Shown here: positions 1-6,561 of the stretch, piece after piece
How positions within the stretch are numbered: the first letter of the stretch is position 1
Layout of the letters: each line of letters begins with the position of its first letter
DNA from: Chloroflexota bacterium
GTDB taxonomy: Bacteria > Chloroflexota > Dehalococcoidia > GIF9 > UBA5629
Assembly: GCA_020354105.1 (NCBI GenBank)
Contig: CP070642.1
Location: 1,297,941 to 1,308,312, forward strand
Length of the DNA stretch: 10,372 bases
Direction of reading: 5' to 3'
Program-made: the position numbers and the translations under genes
Notes under the pieces: generated by a model
The model's input: only the letters and a program-made list of their open reading frames with translations
Told to the model about the DNA's origin: nothing
Databases searched by the model: none

Positions 1-561
1 AAAGAGCTCAGGACTTGTGTCGTTGAGCTTTCCGGCATCAAGGCGGGCGACAGGGTGCTGGATGTCTGCTGCGGTACGGGCGACCAGGTATTCCACTATG
101 AGCAGAAGGGCACCATTGCCACCGGCGTGGACCAGAACCCAAACATGATTGAGCTGGCGGAAAGGAATAAAAAAAGACATAGACTCAAACACAGCACCTT
201 CCGTGTAGCCAGCGCCACCGAGCTGCCTTTCCCGGACGGTTACTTCGACTGCGCTTCCTTATCACTCGGCTTGCACGAGATGGACAGAGGCGAGCGGAGT
301 AGAGCCGTCGCCGAGATGAAAAGGGTGGTGAAAAAGGAAGGCGTCTTGATATTTGTCGATTTCCAGGTGCCTTTGCCCAGGAACTCTATGGGTTATATCA
401 TAAAGACCGTGGAGTTCCTTGTAGGCAGGGAAAATCATAAACGTTTCAGGGACTACCTGGCTCAGGGCGGATTAAGACAGATACTGAAGGAAAACCAGCT
501 TGCTCCACAAAAGGAAGCTCTAATCATGAGCGGGACCATGCAAGTAATAAAGTCAAAATGA
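1..561 (+). CDS. Class I SAM-dependent methyltransferase (5' truncated by the window)
   Basis: The frame is open from the first base of the window, so the N-terminus lies to the left; 186 residues are visible. GTG at 55 could be read as a start but falls inside the conserved fold and is not the true start. Motif I for S-adenosylmethionine binding is clear (VLDVCCGTG, about residues 19-27), followed by an acidic post-I segment (GVDQNPNMIELAE), a motif II-like LPFPDGYFDC, and VKKEGVLIFVDF near motif III. This arrangement resembles the UbiE/MenG-like Methyltransf_11 group, which methylates small molecules in the cytoplasm. The substrate cannot be told from sequence; the unusual Cys-Cys in motif I is tolerated in related uncharacterised proteins. 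It ends with TGA, 108 bases before the next gene, which has its own promoter, so co-transcription is not needed. Confidence 0.88.
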   Translation, partial: KELRTCVVELSGIKAGDRVLDVCCGTGDQVFHYEQKGTIATGVDQNPNMIELAERNKKRHRLKHSTFRVASATELPFPDGYFDCASLSLGLHEMDRGERSRAVAEMKRVVKKEGVLIFVDFQVPLPRNSMGYIIKTVEFLVGRENHKRFRDYLAQGGLRQILKENQLAPQKEALIMSGTMQVIKSK

Positions 562-598
562 CAGATAAGAATGTGCTGAAAATTGAGAGGGAAATACA

Positions 599-627
599 TT
601 GACTTGCCTTACGTGCAGTGGTATATT
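599..627 (+). promoter_or_regulatory. Sigma70-type promoter for the beta-helix gene
   Basis: TTGACT at 599-604 and TATATT at 622-627 each match the -35 and -10 consensus at five of six positions and are separated by an ideal 17 bases. Transcription would begin near 634, giving a leader of about 35 bases before the ATG at 670. The promoter lies inside the longest possible reading frame (TTG at 583), which argues against that upstream start. Confidence 0.6.
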
Positions 628-657
628 TCTGATGGTCATAAAATGTCATCTTCCACC

Positions 658-662
658 AGGAG
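658..662 (+). promoter_or_regulatory. Ribosome binding site that sets the start at 670
   Basis: AGGAG lies seven bases before ATG 670. The alternatives, TTG 583 and ATG 643, have no comparable Shine-Dalgarno sequence. A start at 670 also places a standard signal peptide exactly at the N-terminus. Confidence 0.65.
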
Positions 663-669
663 AAAAAAC

Positions 670-3426
670 ATGGCTGTACTAAGGCTGCGTAAATTATTCT
701 CAATCTCGATGGCGCTTATGCTGGTGGTTACACTGGGCACAGCACTGATAACGGCAGGTCAGGCACAGGCCGCATGCTCATCCGATGTCTGGGTAGCACC
801 ACCACCCACCGGCAATGACTCCAATCCCGGCACACAGGCTGCGCCGTTCGCCACCATCCAGAAAGGTGTTGACGAGGTATGTGCGGGCGGCACGGTGCAC
901 GTGGGGGCGGGGTCATATACAGAAAATGTATTAATCACTAAATCACTCAACCTGCAAGGTGCCGGCAGAGATTTGGTAACCGTTTATAAAGCGGATACAC
1001 TCTACAACTACGTCTTTGAGATTATGGCGGATAATGTAAGAATGAGTGGCTTTACCGTTATAACCGGACCTTATTACGGTTACGGAATACTGCTTAATAA
1101 GGCAAGAGACTGCGATATTTCCAACAATATAGCAACTGCATGCTACTACGGGATTGTTTTAGATGCAGCATCAAATAATACCGTCAGCAATAACAACGTA
1201 CATCACAACTACTTCGACGGAATTTTCCTGGAGGTTTCAACAAATAACGTCATCAGCAATAACGACGTACATGACAACTGGAGGGATGGCATAGTACTGT
1301 GGAATTCCAACGGAAACGAGATAAGCGACAACAATATTTACGGTAATCTGGGCTGGAGCTGTCCATACGTGTACTCCTGGAACGGGGAGGACTACGAGCT
1401 CGATGCCCATATGCTGGGTAACGCTCCGAGAGCCAATGCAGAGAAGTCGGACTACGATAGCCTGGAGCACCTGGTGCCTTCCGACGGAAAACACTTACTG
1501 AAGTTAACCGAGGAGATGGACGAGACATCCTATGTGGATGAACTGAAGCTCATCGCCGTGGACCATGTAATCGGCTCGAAGGTAGTAATGGATATGCAGG
1601 GCAATATACACACGCTGTGTTCTCCATACATTCCCGTGGAAGCCGTAGATGAAGAGGGGATAGAGTGCCTGGATCAAGTGAACGCCCAGGACGGCAACTA
1701 CTGGACGAGCAATTTGGATAACAAGGATCTCAGCCAGGACGAAGACCTCAGAGACGGCGTTATTCTCACTTTCGACAAGCCCGCTGGCGCCACATCCGCT
1801 AAGGTGGTGGCTACTTACCGTAAAACAGGGCTCGGCGCCTTCATACATGTCCACTGGGCCAGAATCCTCCCCCAGCCACCGATACCTCCGAAAATCCGGA
1901 CTCTGGGCAGAATGTTGAACAGTCTGCAACTCCAGGTCAATGACGGAGCCACGTGGGGAAATAGAATACCATTCATGGATACCTCGGGCAGTACGCTGGG
2001 CAGGAGCGACATAGCATTCACGGGAGATATCAGCGGCATAGCCGGCAATACACTTACCCTCAAGGTTGAGTCTATCACCGGTCTGGTCGACATAGACTCT
2101 GTCACCGTGTACTATGCGGACTGTGATGAGCCCGCTACGTCCATCGAGGTGTCGGCGGCATCAGCCATCGATGGCAACGGGACCGATGTGACACAGCTGC
2201 TGGGAGCAGACGATGGCAATTATCTGGTGCTGGAGAAGGGAGACTATGCAGATCTGAACTTCTATTACAACGAACCGGTCAGCCCCGGATACGAGAGGTC
2301 ATATTTCGTCAAGGCGAACGGTTACTACGTTTTTCCAAATCTGACACCGCTGCCAAAAGAAGTGGCAGGCAACTTGATGGGGCAATTTAAAGACGATTAT
2401 GATAAAGCTTACAGGTTCTACCTGGAAAAATATTATCCTTCATCCGGCAACAATTGCGGAATAAACGTCCTATGGAGCTCCAATAACCTGATCTCTGGCA
2501 ATCAAATATATGACAACGCCTACGAGGGGATCTACCTTTACTTTGCCCATAGCAACCGCATTATCGGCAACTATATTTTTGAAAATGACTGCGGCATATG
2601 GATAGATTATTCGAATGACAACGAGATTACATGTAATGACATACGGGACAACATGTACTGGTCAGGCATCGCGCTTGATCCCTACTACTATTATTACTAC
2701 TACGGTTACTATGCCTCTTCAGGCAATGCCATTCACTACAATAATATCGTTGGCAATCTGGACTACGGTGTCTTTAGTGGCAATGACCAAGAGGCGGTAG
2801 ATGCTATCAACAACTGGTGGGGGGCCACTGACGGACCGAGCCACAGCCCGGGCAGCGGTGACAAGGTCTCAGATTATGTTGATTGCAGTCCATGGCTGAC
2901 CGAGGCGGTAGATTGTGAGAAATGTGCAGAGATTGGTGGAGATCGATACTATCTGGAACAGGTACTACAAAAATACGCGGGAGGACAGGCAGCCGGGCCA
3001 GGCTCATCACCACAAAATCTCCCACACCTGGTACCACCCAACTTGTCAGCGCAATACATGAATGTCCACCCGTTGTATGCGCAGGTCAACCAGCCGGTCA
3101 CAATCACCACCAACGTGGTCAACTCAGGTCAGGAGACAGGCAATTACGACGTGGTGCTCAGGATAAACGGTAAGTCGGAGCAGAACAAGATGGTCAGCGT
3201 CGGTCCAGGTGGTACCTATCCGGTGAAATTCACCGTGACCAAGTCCCAGCCGGGGACATACACCGTGAACATCGATGGCCAGCAAGCCAGCTTCACTATA
3301 GTTGATAATGATAAAATCACCAGTGCACCTGTGAATGGCGGCATAATTGCCATTATCATCGTCAGCCTGCTGATTATCGTGACTCTGGTGATGCTGGTGC
3401 GAACTTTCCAACGTTCCACTTCATAG
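670..3426 (+). CDS. Secreted NosD-like parallel beta-helix protein with inserted module, CARDB domain and C-terminal membrane anchor
   Basis: With the start at 670 the protein has 918 residues. Residues 1-31 form a Sec signal peptide (basic MAVLRLRK, hydrophobic core, AQA-A cleavage motif). A right-handed parallel beta-helix follows: a DUF1565/NosD-like entry (GNDSNPGTQAAPFATIQKGV) and then repeated Asn-rich rungs such as NNTVSNNNVHHN and NNVISNNDVHDN. At about residue 231 the helix is interrupted by a roughly 360-residue module beginning CPYVYSWNGEDYELDAH; rungs resume near 593 and close with an NNWWGATDGP motif. Residues about 785-878 look like a CARDB beta-sandwich (adhesion-like, Ig-type). 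A single membrane segment (about 891-912) ends in a short basic tail, so the bulk faces outside. NosD-like helices bind carbohydrates or cell-surface ligands; the ligand here is unknown. A run of seven tyrosines occurs at residues 672-678. It is transcribed from its own promoter and followed by a terminator-like hairpin. Confidence 0.9.
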   Translation: MAVLRLRKLFSISMALMLVVTLGTALITAGQAQAACSSDVWVAPPPTGNDSNPGTQAAPFATIQKGVDEVCAGGTVHVGAGSYTENVLITKSLNLQGAGRDLVTVYKADTLYNYVFEIMADNVRMSGFTVITGPYYGYGILLNKARDCDISNNIATACYYGIVLDAASNNTVSNNNVHHNYFDGIFLEVSTNNVISNNDVHDNWRDGIVLWNSNGNEISDNNIYGNLGWSCPYVYSWNGEDYELDAHMLGNAPRANAEKSDYDSLEHLVPSDGKHLLKLTEEMDETSYVDELKLIAVDHVIGSKVVMDMQGNIHTLCSPYIPVEAVDEEGIECLDQVNAQDGNYWTSNLDNKDLSQDEDLRDGVILTFDKPAGATSAKVVATYRKTGLGAFIHVHWARILPQPPIPPKIRTLGRMLNSLQLQVNDGATWGNRIPFMDTSGSTLGRSDIAFTGDISGIAGNTLTLKVESITGLVDIDSVTVYYADCDEPATSIEVSAASAIDGNGTDVTQLLGADDGNYLVLEKGDYADLNFYYNEPVSPGYERSYFVKANGYYVFPNLTPLPKEVAGNLMGQFKDDYDKAYRFYLEKYYPSSGNNCGINVLWSSNNLISGNQIYDNAYEGIYLYFAHSNRIIGNYIFENDCGIWIDYSNDNEITCNDIRDNMYWSGIALDPYYYYYYYGYYASSGNAIHYNNIVGNLDYGVFSGNDQEAVDAINNWWGATDGPSHSPGSGDKVSDYVDCSPWLTEAVDCEKCAEIGGDRYYLEQVLQKYAGGQAAGPGSSPQNLPHLVPPNLSAQYMNVHPLYAQVNQPVTITTNVVNSGQETGNYDVVLRINGKSEQNKMVSVGPGGTYPVKFTVTKSQPGTYTVNIDGQQASFTIVDNDKITSAPVNGGIIAIIIVSLLIIVTLVMLVRTFQRSTS

Positions 3427-3449
3427 CCAGACCAGCGCAAAAAGAAAGA

Positions 3450-3474
3450 AAGGGGTGCTGTCCATGCACCCCTT
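3450..3474 (+). terminator. Terminator-like hairpin after the beta-helix gene
   Basis: A perfect nine-base-pair stem (AAGGGGTGC with GCACCCCTT) encloses a seven-base loop, 23 bases after the TAG stop. It is followed by CTATTATT, which is T-rich but not a clean T run, so termination may be partial. Confidence 0.55.
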
Positions 3475-3537
3475 CTATTATTCGGACTGTTTGGCCACCA
3501 TGACAAACTATGCCCCCAATAATTACCAGCATAGGCT

Positions 3538-3568
3538 TTAACAAATATGCCACCAAGGGTGGTAGAAT
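3538..3568 (+). promoter_or_regulatory. Possible promoter for the DUF3237 gene with long spacer and inverted repeat
   Basis: TTAACA (3538-3543) and TAGAAT (3563-3568) each match consensus at five of six positions but are 19 bases apart. The spacer holds an inverted repeat, CCACC-AAG-GGTGG (3550-3562). An over-long spacer with a central dyad is the layout of MerR-family-activated promoters. No MerR gene is in the window, so the regulator is unknown. Transcription would start about 65 bases before the gene. Confidence 0.35.
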
Positions 3569-3638
3569 AATTGGAGGCAAGTAACCCATTCCAACGCTAT
3601 ACGCATAGCCATATGAATACTATGAGGAGTAATGGCTG

Positions 3639-4103
3639 ATGGAGGACCTGAAAACCGAGTTCCTGAGCGACGTAGCTGTAAATGTTGACTGGAAGGAGAT
3701 AATGGATTTAGGAGCCACGCCACGTGGTAACCGACAGATCACTTATATCAAGGGCGGTACATTCAAGGGGCCCAAAGTAAAAGGAGTGGTGCTACCCGGT
3801 GGAGGCGACTGGTTCATCCGTCGACCTGATGGAGTGATAGAAATGGATGTCCGTGCCGCCGTTCGTACTGACGATAACCACTTGATATATACCTATATCA
3901 GAGGCATAAACGACATGACACTTGAAGTTGCGCTTAAGCTAATCAACGGTGAAGTCGTTGACGCATCGAAGTACTACTTTCGGGTTACCCCGGTATTCGA
4001 AACCGCCTCAGAGAAATACGGTTGGCTAAACCGGATTGTGGCAGTTGGCATAGGAAGGCTAACACCTGCAGGTGTTACCTACAAAATGTACACCATCCTG
4101 TAA
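3639..4103 (+). CDS. DUF3237 family protein
   Basis: This 154-residue protein matches the DUF3237 family along its whole length and at the family's usual size. Recognisable blocks are GATPRGNRQITYIKGGTFKG (residues 25-44), VVLPGGGDWFIRRPDGV (50-66), YYFRVTPVFET (112-122) and YGWLNRIVAVGIG (127-139). There is no signal peptide or membrane segment, so it is probably cytoplasmic. The family adopts a small beta-barrel fold and has no established biochemical function that I can name with confidence. The ATG at 3639 is preceded by GAGGAG at 3624-3629 with a nine-base gap. A nearer out-of-frame ATG at 3632 is too close to that site and leads nowhere. It appears to be a single-gene unit, convergent with the baeRF3 gene. 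Confidence 0.88.
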   Translation: MEDLKTEFLSDVAVNVDWKEIMDLGATPRGNRQITYIKGGTFKGPKVKGVVLPGGGDWFIRRPDGVIEMDVRAAVRTDDNHLIYTYIRGINDMTLEVALKLINGEVVDASKYYFRVTPVFETASEKYGWLNRIVAVGIGRLTPAGVTYKMYTIL

Positions 4104-4124
4104 CCTCACTAATGGATAGTGGGG
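4104..4124 (+). terminator. Weak hairpin between convergent genes
   Basis: CCTCACTA pairs with TAGTGGGG (one G-T wobble) around a five-base loop directly after the TAA of the DUF3237 gene. It lacks a T run on either strand, so it may only block read-through or protect the 3' end. Confidence 0.3.
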
Positions 4125-4150
4125 CCATAATCCGAGGCGGGTTTAATGCT

Positions 4151-5299
4151 TCAGTAACGGAATATGGCAGCTACTGTGGTACGAGAGGGGACTTTCTCTG
4201 GCTCCACCACGTATACAATCCCTCCCCGTGTCAGCGTATAAACTGCAGCCAAATCAAGCAGGTCCTGGGTGCCCGGCTCAGCCTCCTTGTACAGATGAAC
4301 CTTTCGTTGCTCGGCATCGAACTTCCCCCATTGCTGGATACCGAGAGCCACAAATAATGTGGCAATGCGGCCATCATATCCAGCCAGAATAACCTGCTCG
4401 ACATCACTGGCAGACAGTCCTGTACCAGCAGCCTCATGGTAACGTTTCACTGCTTCAAGCTGCTCTCGCTGGAAATAAGGTTGTACCACGGACCAAGCCT
4501 GTTGCTGCAACTCTTCTGCACTGGTCTCGTCTACATTGCCCTGAATCCCATCTTGTAGCAGATGAGGATAGCTGTTTGCCTGGCGGTAGATAGGGTGAAG
4601 ATAATCAACCCCGGCAATGACTAACGGCGCCTGTTCTTCTCGCAGCAGCTCACTTAAGCCATGGTCAATCTGCTTAAAGTAGCGCAGGATATTATCCTTA
4701 GCGTCGTCAGTACCAACGCCTTGCCCATGAAAGATGGCTGAACGCCTTCCTGGCCCTGTGCTTGTACCTGTATGAAATTGAAGCTGTCTTTGAGACTCAT
4801 CATACTTCAAGGCCTCGGCGAGACTTTCAGGAATACCTTCGGGCGTAATTGCCCGTACACTGTAACGCGAACATTGAAGTAGCCGCGTCTCGTTCTGGCT
4901 CACTGCCAGCACATAGAATAGACCGTCACCACTTAACAGCGGCAGCAGAGGCTTTATGTGGAAATGTTCAGCCACAACCACTAACTCCTGAAAATTATAG
5001 GGAAGACGAAAACGTCGAAATATTCCCGGTGATGAGAAAATTGCCAGACTTTCGCTTTGATGCTGCCAGAAAAAATCGTCAGTTAACAACTTTCGGGCAG
5101 GCTCAAGCAATCGCCTGGCATCTTTAGCACGTAGTCCATTGTCAACTAACCGTTTTTCTCCTTCACGTAGCAGGTTATTAAGCCTGATCGGGTCTTGTTT
5201 TACATCTACGGTGCGATGGGTAGGCATATAAATAGAAATGCCAACTTCCCCTGGCCTGTCCACCAAATTTCTTAATTCATCTCTCGATAATATTGCCAC
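4151..5299 (-). CDS. Bacterial archaeo-eukaryotic release factor family 3 (baeRF3) protein
   Basis: The 382-residue product matches the baeRF family 3 pattern: an N-terminal ISIYMPTHR block (residues 21-29), QDPIRLNNLLREGEKRL (35-51), FFWQHQSESLAIFSSPGIFR (76-95), a hydrophobic FHIKPLLPLL block (113-122), an IFHGQGVG segment (189-196), and a C-terminal eRF1-like domain (about 220-382) with DLLDLAAVYTLTRGG (346-360). These proteins are distant bacterial relatives of eRF1/Dom34 (Pelota). Comparative genomics has proposed roles in translation or ribosome-linked stress, but I know of no proven activity. The GTG start at 5299 is set by an ideal Shine-Dalgarno site. It ends in TGA. It is divergent from the iron-sulfur gene across 106 bases; I see no clear promoter for this strand. 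Confidence 0.87.
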   Translation of the reverse strand: MAILSRDELRNLVDRPGEVGISIYMPTHRTVDVKQDPIRLNNLLREGEKRLVDNGLRAKDARRLLEPARKLLTDDFFWQHQSESLAIFSSPGIFRRFRLPYNFQELVVVAEHFHIKPLLPLLSGDGLFYVLAVSQNETRLLQCSRYSVRAITPEGIPESLAEALKYDESQRQLQFHTGTSTGPGRRSAIFHGQGVGTDDAKDNILRYFKQIDHGLSELLREEQAPLVIAGVDYLHPIYRQANSYPHLLQDGIQGNVDETSAEELQQQAWSVVQPYFQREQLEAVKRYHEAAGTGLSASDVEQVILAGYDGRIATLFVALGIQQWGKFDAEQRKVHLYKEAEPGTQDLLDLAAVYTLTRGGIVYVVEPEKVPSRTTVAAIFRY

Positions 5300-5302
5300 T
5301 AT

Positions 5303-5311
5303 ATCACCTCC
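5303..5311 (-). promoter_or_regulatory. Strong ribosome binding site for the baeRF3 gene
   Basis: Read on the minus strand this is GGAGGTGAT, a nine-base perfect complement to the 16S rRNA 3' end, with GGAGG seven bases before the GTG codon. It decides the GTG start at 5299 and implies efficient translation. Confidence 0.75.
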
Positions 5312-5325
5312 AACCGGTTCTCACG

Positions 5326-5356
5326 CCGACAAAGATAACCTAATAAATGGTACAAT
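5326..5356 (+). promoter_or_regulatory. Tentative promoter for the iron-sulfur gene
   Basis: TACAAT at 5351-5356 matches the -10 consensus at five of six positions. CCGACA at 5326-5331 is the nearest -35-like hexamer (four of six) at a long 19-base spacing. The -10 element is better supported than the -35. Confidence 0.3.
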
Positions 5357-5364
5357 AATCTGAG

Positions 5365-5384
5365 GCAGGCCATCAATTGCCTGC
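5365..5384 (+). repeat. Leader hairpin upstream of the iron-sulfur gene
   Basis: GCAGGC and GCCTGC form a six-base-pair inverted repeat around an eight-base loop, just before the ribosome binding site. If transcription starts near 5363 it would form the 5' end of the mRNA and could stabilise it; it could equally be an operator. Confidence 0.35.
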
Positions 5385-5393
5385 GGAATGCAA

Positions 5394-5400
5394 AAGGAGA
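5394..5400 (+). promoter_or_regulatory. Ribosome binding site that sets the start at 5406
   Basis: AAGGAGA with GGAG six bases before ATG 5406. An ATG at 5388 in the same frame lies upstream of this site and has no Shine-Dalgarno sequence of its own, so the six-residue extension is not favoured. Confidence 0.65.
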
Positions 5401-5405
5401 CTGAA

Positions 5406-6485
5406 ATGCCTGACATTTATGATAAGCTACGTGAGAGACTGGATATGTTCCCACAGGGGTTCGCCAAGACCGAGAGCGGCGTGGAGATGGAAATACTGAA
5501 GCGCCTGTTTACTCCGGAAGAAGCAGCGCTTATGTTGGACATCAAGCCCCTGCCGGAAAAGCTATCGGATATTGCCCGGAGAACAGGTAAAGATGAAACC
5601 GAGCTAGGGAAAAAACTGTACGATATGTCAAAGCGGGGACTGCTTATGCGCTGGCGTGCGCCAAACAAAGATATGTACTACTTCCTGATTCCATGGGCAA
5701 TCGGCATTTATGAGTTCCAGCTCAATAACCTGACCAGGGAAAACGTCGAGTTGTTCGAGAGATACTACGAGGAGGGAATGGTACCTTATTGGAAAAACAG
5801 GAAGGCGGGCATGGTCCGCGTTATTCCGGTCCAAAAAGAAATAGAGGGGAAAACCGAGATTCAGCCCTACGAAAAGGTATCGGAGATTATAGAATCGCAT
5901 ACTAAGTTTGCCGTTGCCGACTGCATCTGCCGGAAAATTGAAAAAATGCGGGGACATGGGTGCGACAAGCTAATGGAAGCCTGCATGACCTTCGGGCCGG
6001 GGGCCGATTTCTATATCGAGAACGGACTGGGCAGGGAGATTTCAAAAGAGGAGGCAAAACAGATACTCGAGAAAGCAGAAGAGGACGGGTTGATTCACTG
6101 CTCTACAAACAGAGCGGGCACCAAGACATTTATATGAAACTGCTGCGGCGACTGCTGCGGGGTCCTGCAGCTCATCACCAAATACGATAATCCGGGAATA
6201 ATAACAACATCGAACTACTACGCCGAAAAAGACGAGGATACCTGTAATTCCTGCTTTACCTGCGTCGACCGGTGTAACGTGCATGCCATAAAAATTGACA
6301 ATGAACGCACCGTCATAAGCAGAGAAAAATGCATCGGCTGCGGGCTGTGCGCCTCGACATGTCCAACGGGGTCGATTACCATGGCTATCAAATCGCCTGC
6401 CGAAGCTTCGCCCATTTTCTCACATGAAACGGAGATGCTGCAGGCTATGGGCAAGGAAACAGGCAAGCATTTCCCGTTTGAATAA
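5406..6485 (+). CDS. Candidate selenocysteine-containing 4Fe-4S protein (UGA recoded at 6135-6137)
   Basis: Read straight through one in-frame TGA this gene encodes 359 residues; stopping there would give 243. Residues about 28-92 look like a winged-helix domain (LSDIARRTGKDETELGKKLY). Then come C173-x-C175, C186 and C193 (DCICRK...GCD...EAC), the recoded position 244 starting a UxCCxxCC motif (U244, C246, C247, C250, C251), and two ferredoxin motifs: C280/C283/C286/C290 (CNSCFTCVDRC) and C309/C312/C315/C319 (CIGCGLCASTCP). The protein is likely a cytoplasmic redox protein; its partner is unknown. From memory, relatives carry cysteine where the UGA lies (FICNCC type), so Sec-for-Cys is expected. 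No other stop interrupts the frame and coding character is unchanged after the UGA. The gene ends in TAA. Alternative: a one-base TGC/TGT to TGA nonsense mutation. Existence of the gene is near certain; recoding is probable. Confidence 0.72.
6135..6137 (+). other. In-frame UGA, probable selenocysteine codon
   Basis: Codon 244 of the iron-sulfur gene is TGA, sitting between Phe-Ile and Asn-Cys-Cys. It replaces the first member of a cysteine-rich motif, and UGA differs from both Cys codons by one base. UGA is used as a normal stop in three other genes of the window, so genome-wide reassignment is ruled out. Confidence 0.65.
6150..6173 (+). promoter_or_regulatory. Candidate bacterial SECIS hairpin
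   Basis: Downstream of the UGA, GCTGCGG (6154-6160) pairs with CTGCAGC (6165-6171), seven pairs with one G-U wobble, capped by a GGUC loop (6161-6164). A two-base CU bulge (6152-6153) is followed by two further pairs (6150-6151 with 6172-6173). The loop begins 24 bases after the UGA. Known bacterial SECIS elements need a short stem whose apical loop has a G in its first two positions, roughly 16-37 bases from the UGA. The GGUC loop is the same as in Escherichia coli fdhF, where SelB reads the G and U. The Cys codon repeat (CTGCTGCGG twice) partly dictates the 5' arm, so chance pairing is possible. Confidence 0.55.
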
Positions 6486-6561
6486 CACTTGAATCCTGTT
6501 ACGAAAACACACCTTAGCTAGCAATGCCAGCCATCAAGCGTACTCGGCAATACACACAGCA

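Noticed and set aside
583..669. Longer N-terminus of the beta-helix protein (TTG 583 or ATG 643)
   Set aside because: A good promoter lies inside this stretch, neither codon has a ribosome binding site, and ATG 670 has AGGAG at seven bases and a proper signal peptide.
1504..1929. Antisense reading frame of 141 codons inside the beta-helix gene
   Set aside because: It is a shadow of the real gene on the other strand, with no recognisable motifs and low-complexity composition.
4022..4357. Plus-strand reading frame overlapping the DUF3237 and baeRF3 genes
   Set aside because: It crosses two well-supported genes in other frames and shows no family motif or ribosome binding site.
6135..6137. Genome-wide reassignment of UGA (for example to Gly or Trp)
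   Set aside because: The methyltransferase, baeRF3 and DUF362 genes all end naturally in TGA at the expected family lengths, so UGA is a working stop here.
5406..6485. Degraded pseudogene
   Set aside because: Apart from the one UGA there is no frameshift or second stop, and all ferredoxin cysteines after it are intact. A single fresh nonsense mutation is still possible and is kept as the alternative.
6279..6485. Independent small ferredoxin gene starting at GTG 6279
   Set aside because: It is in frame with the upstream gene, has no ribosome binding site, and would lack the first [4Fe-4S] motif.
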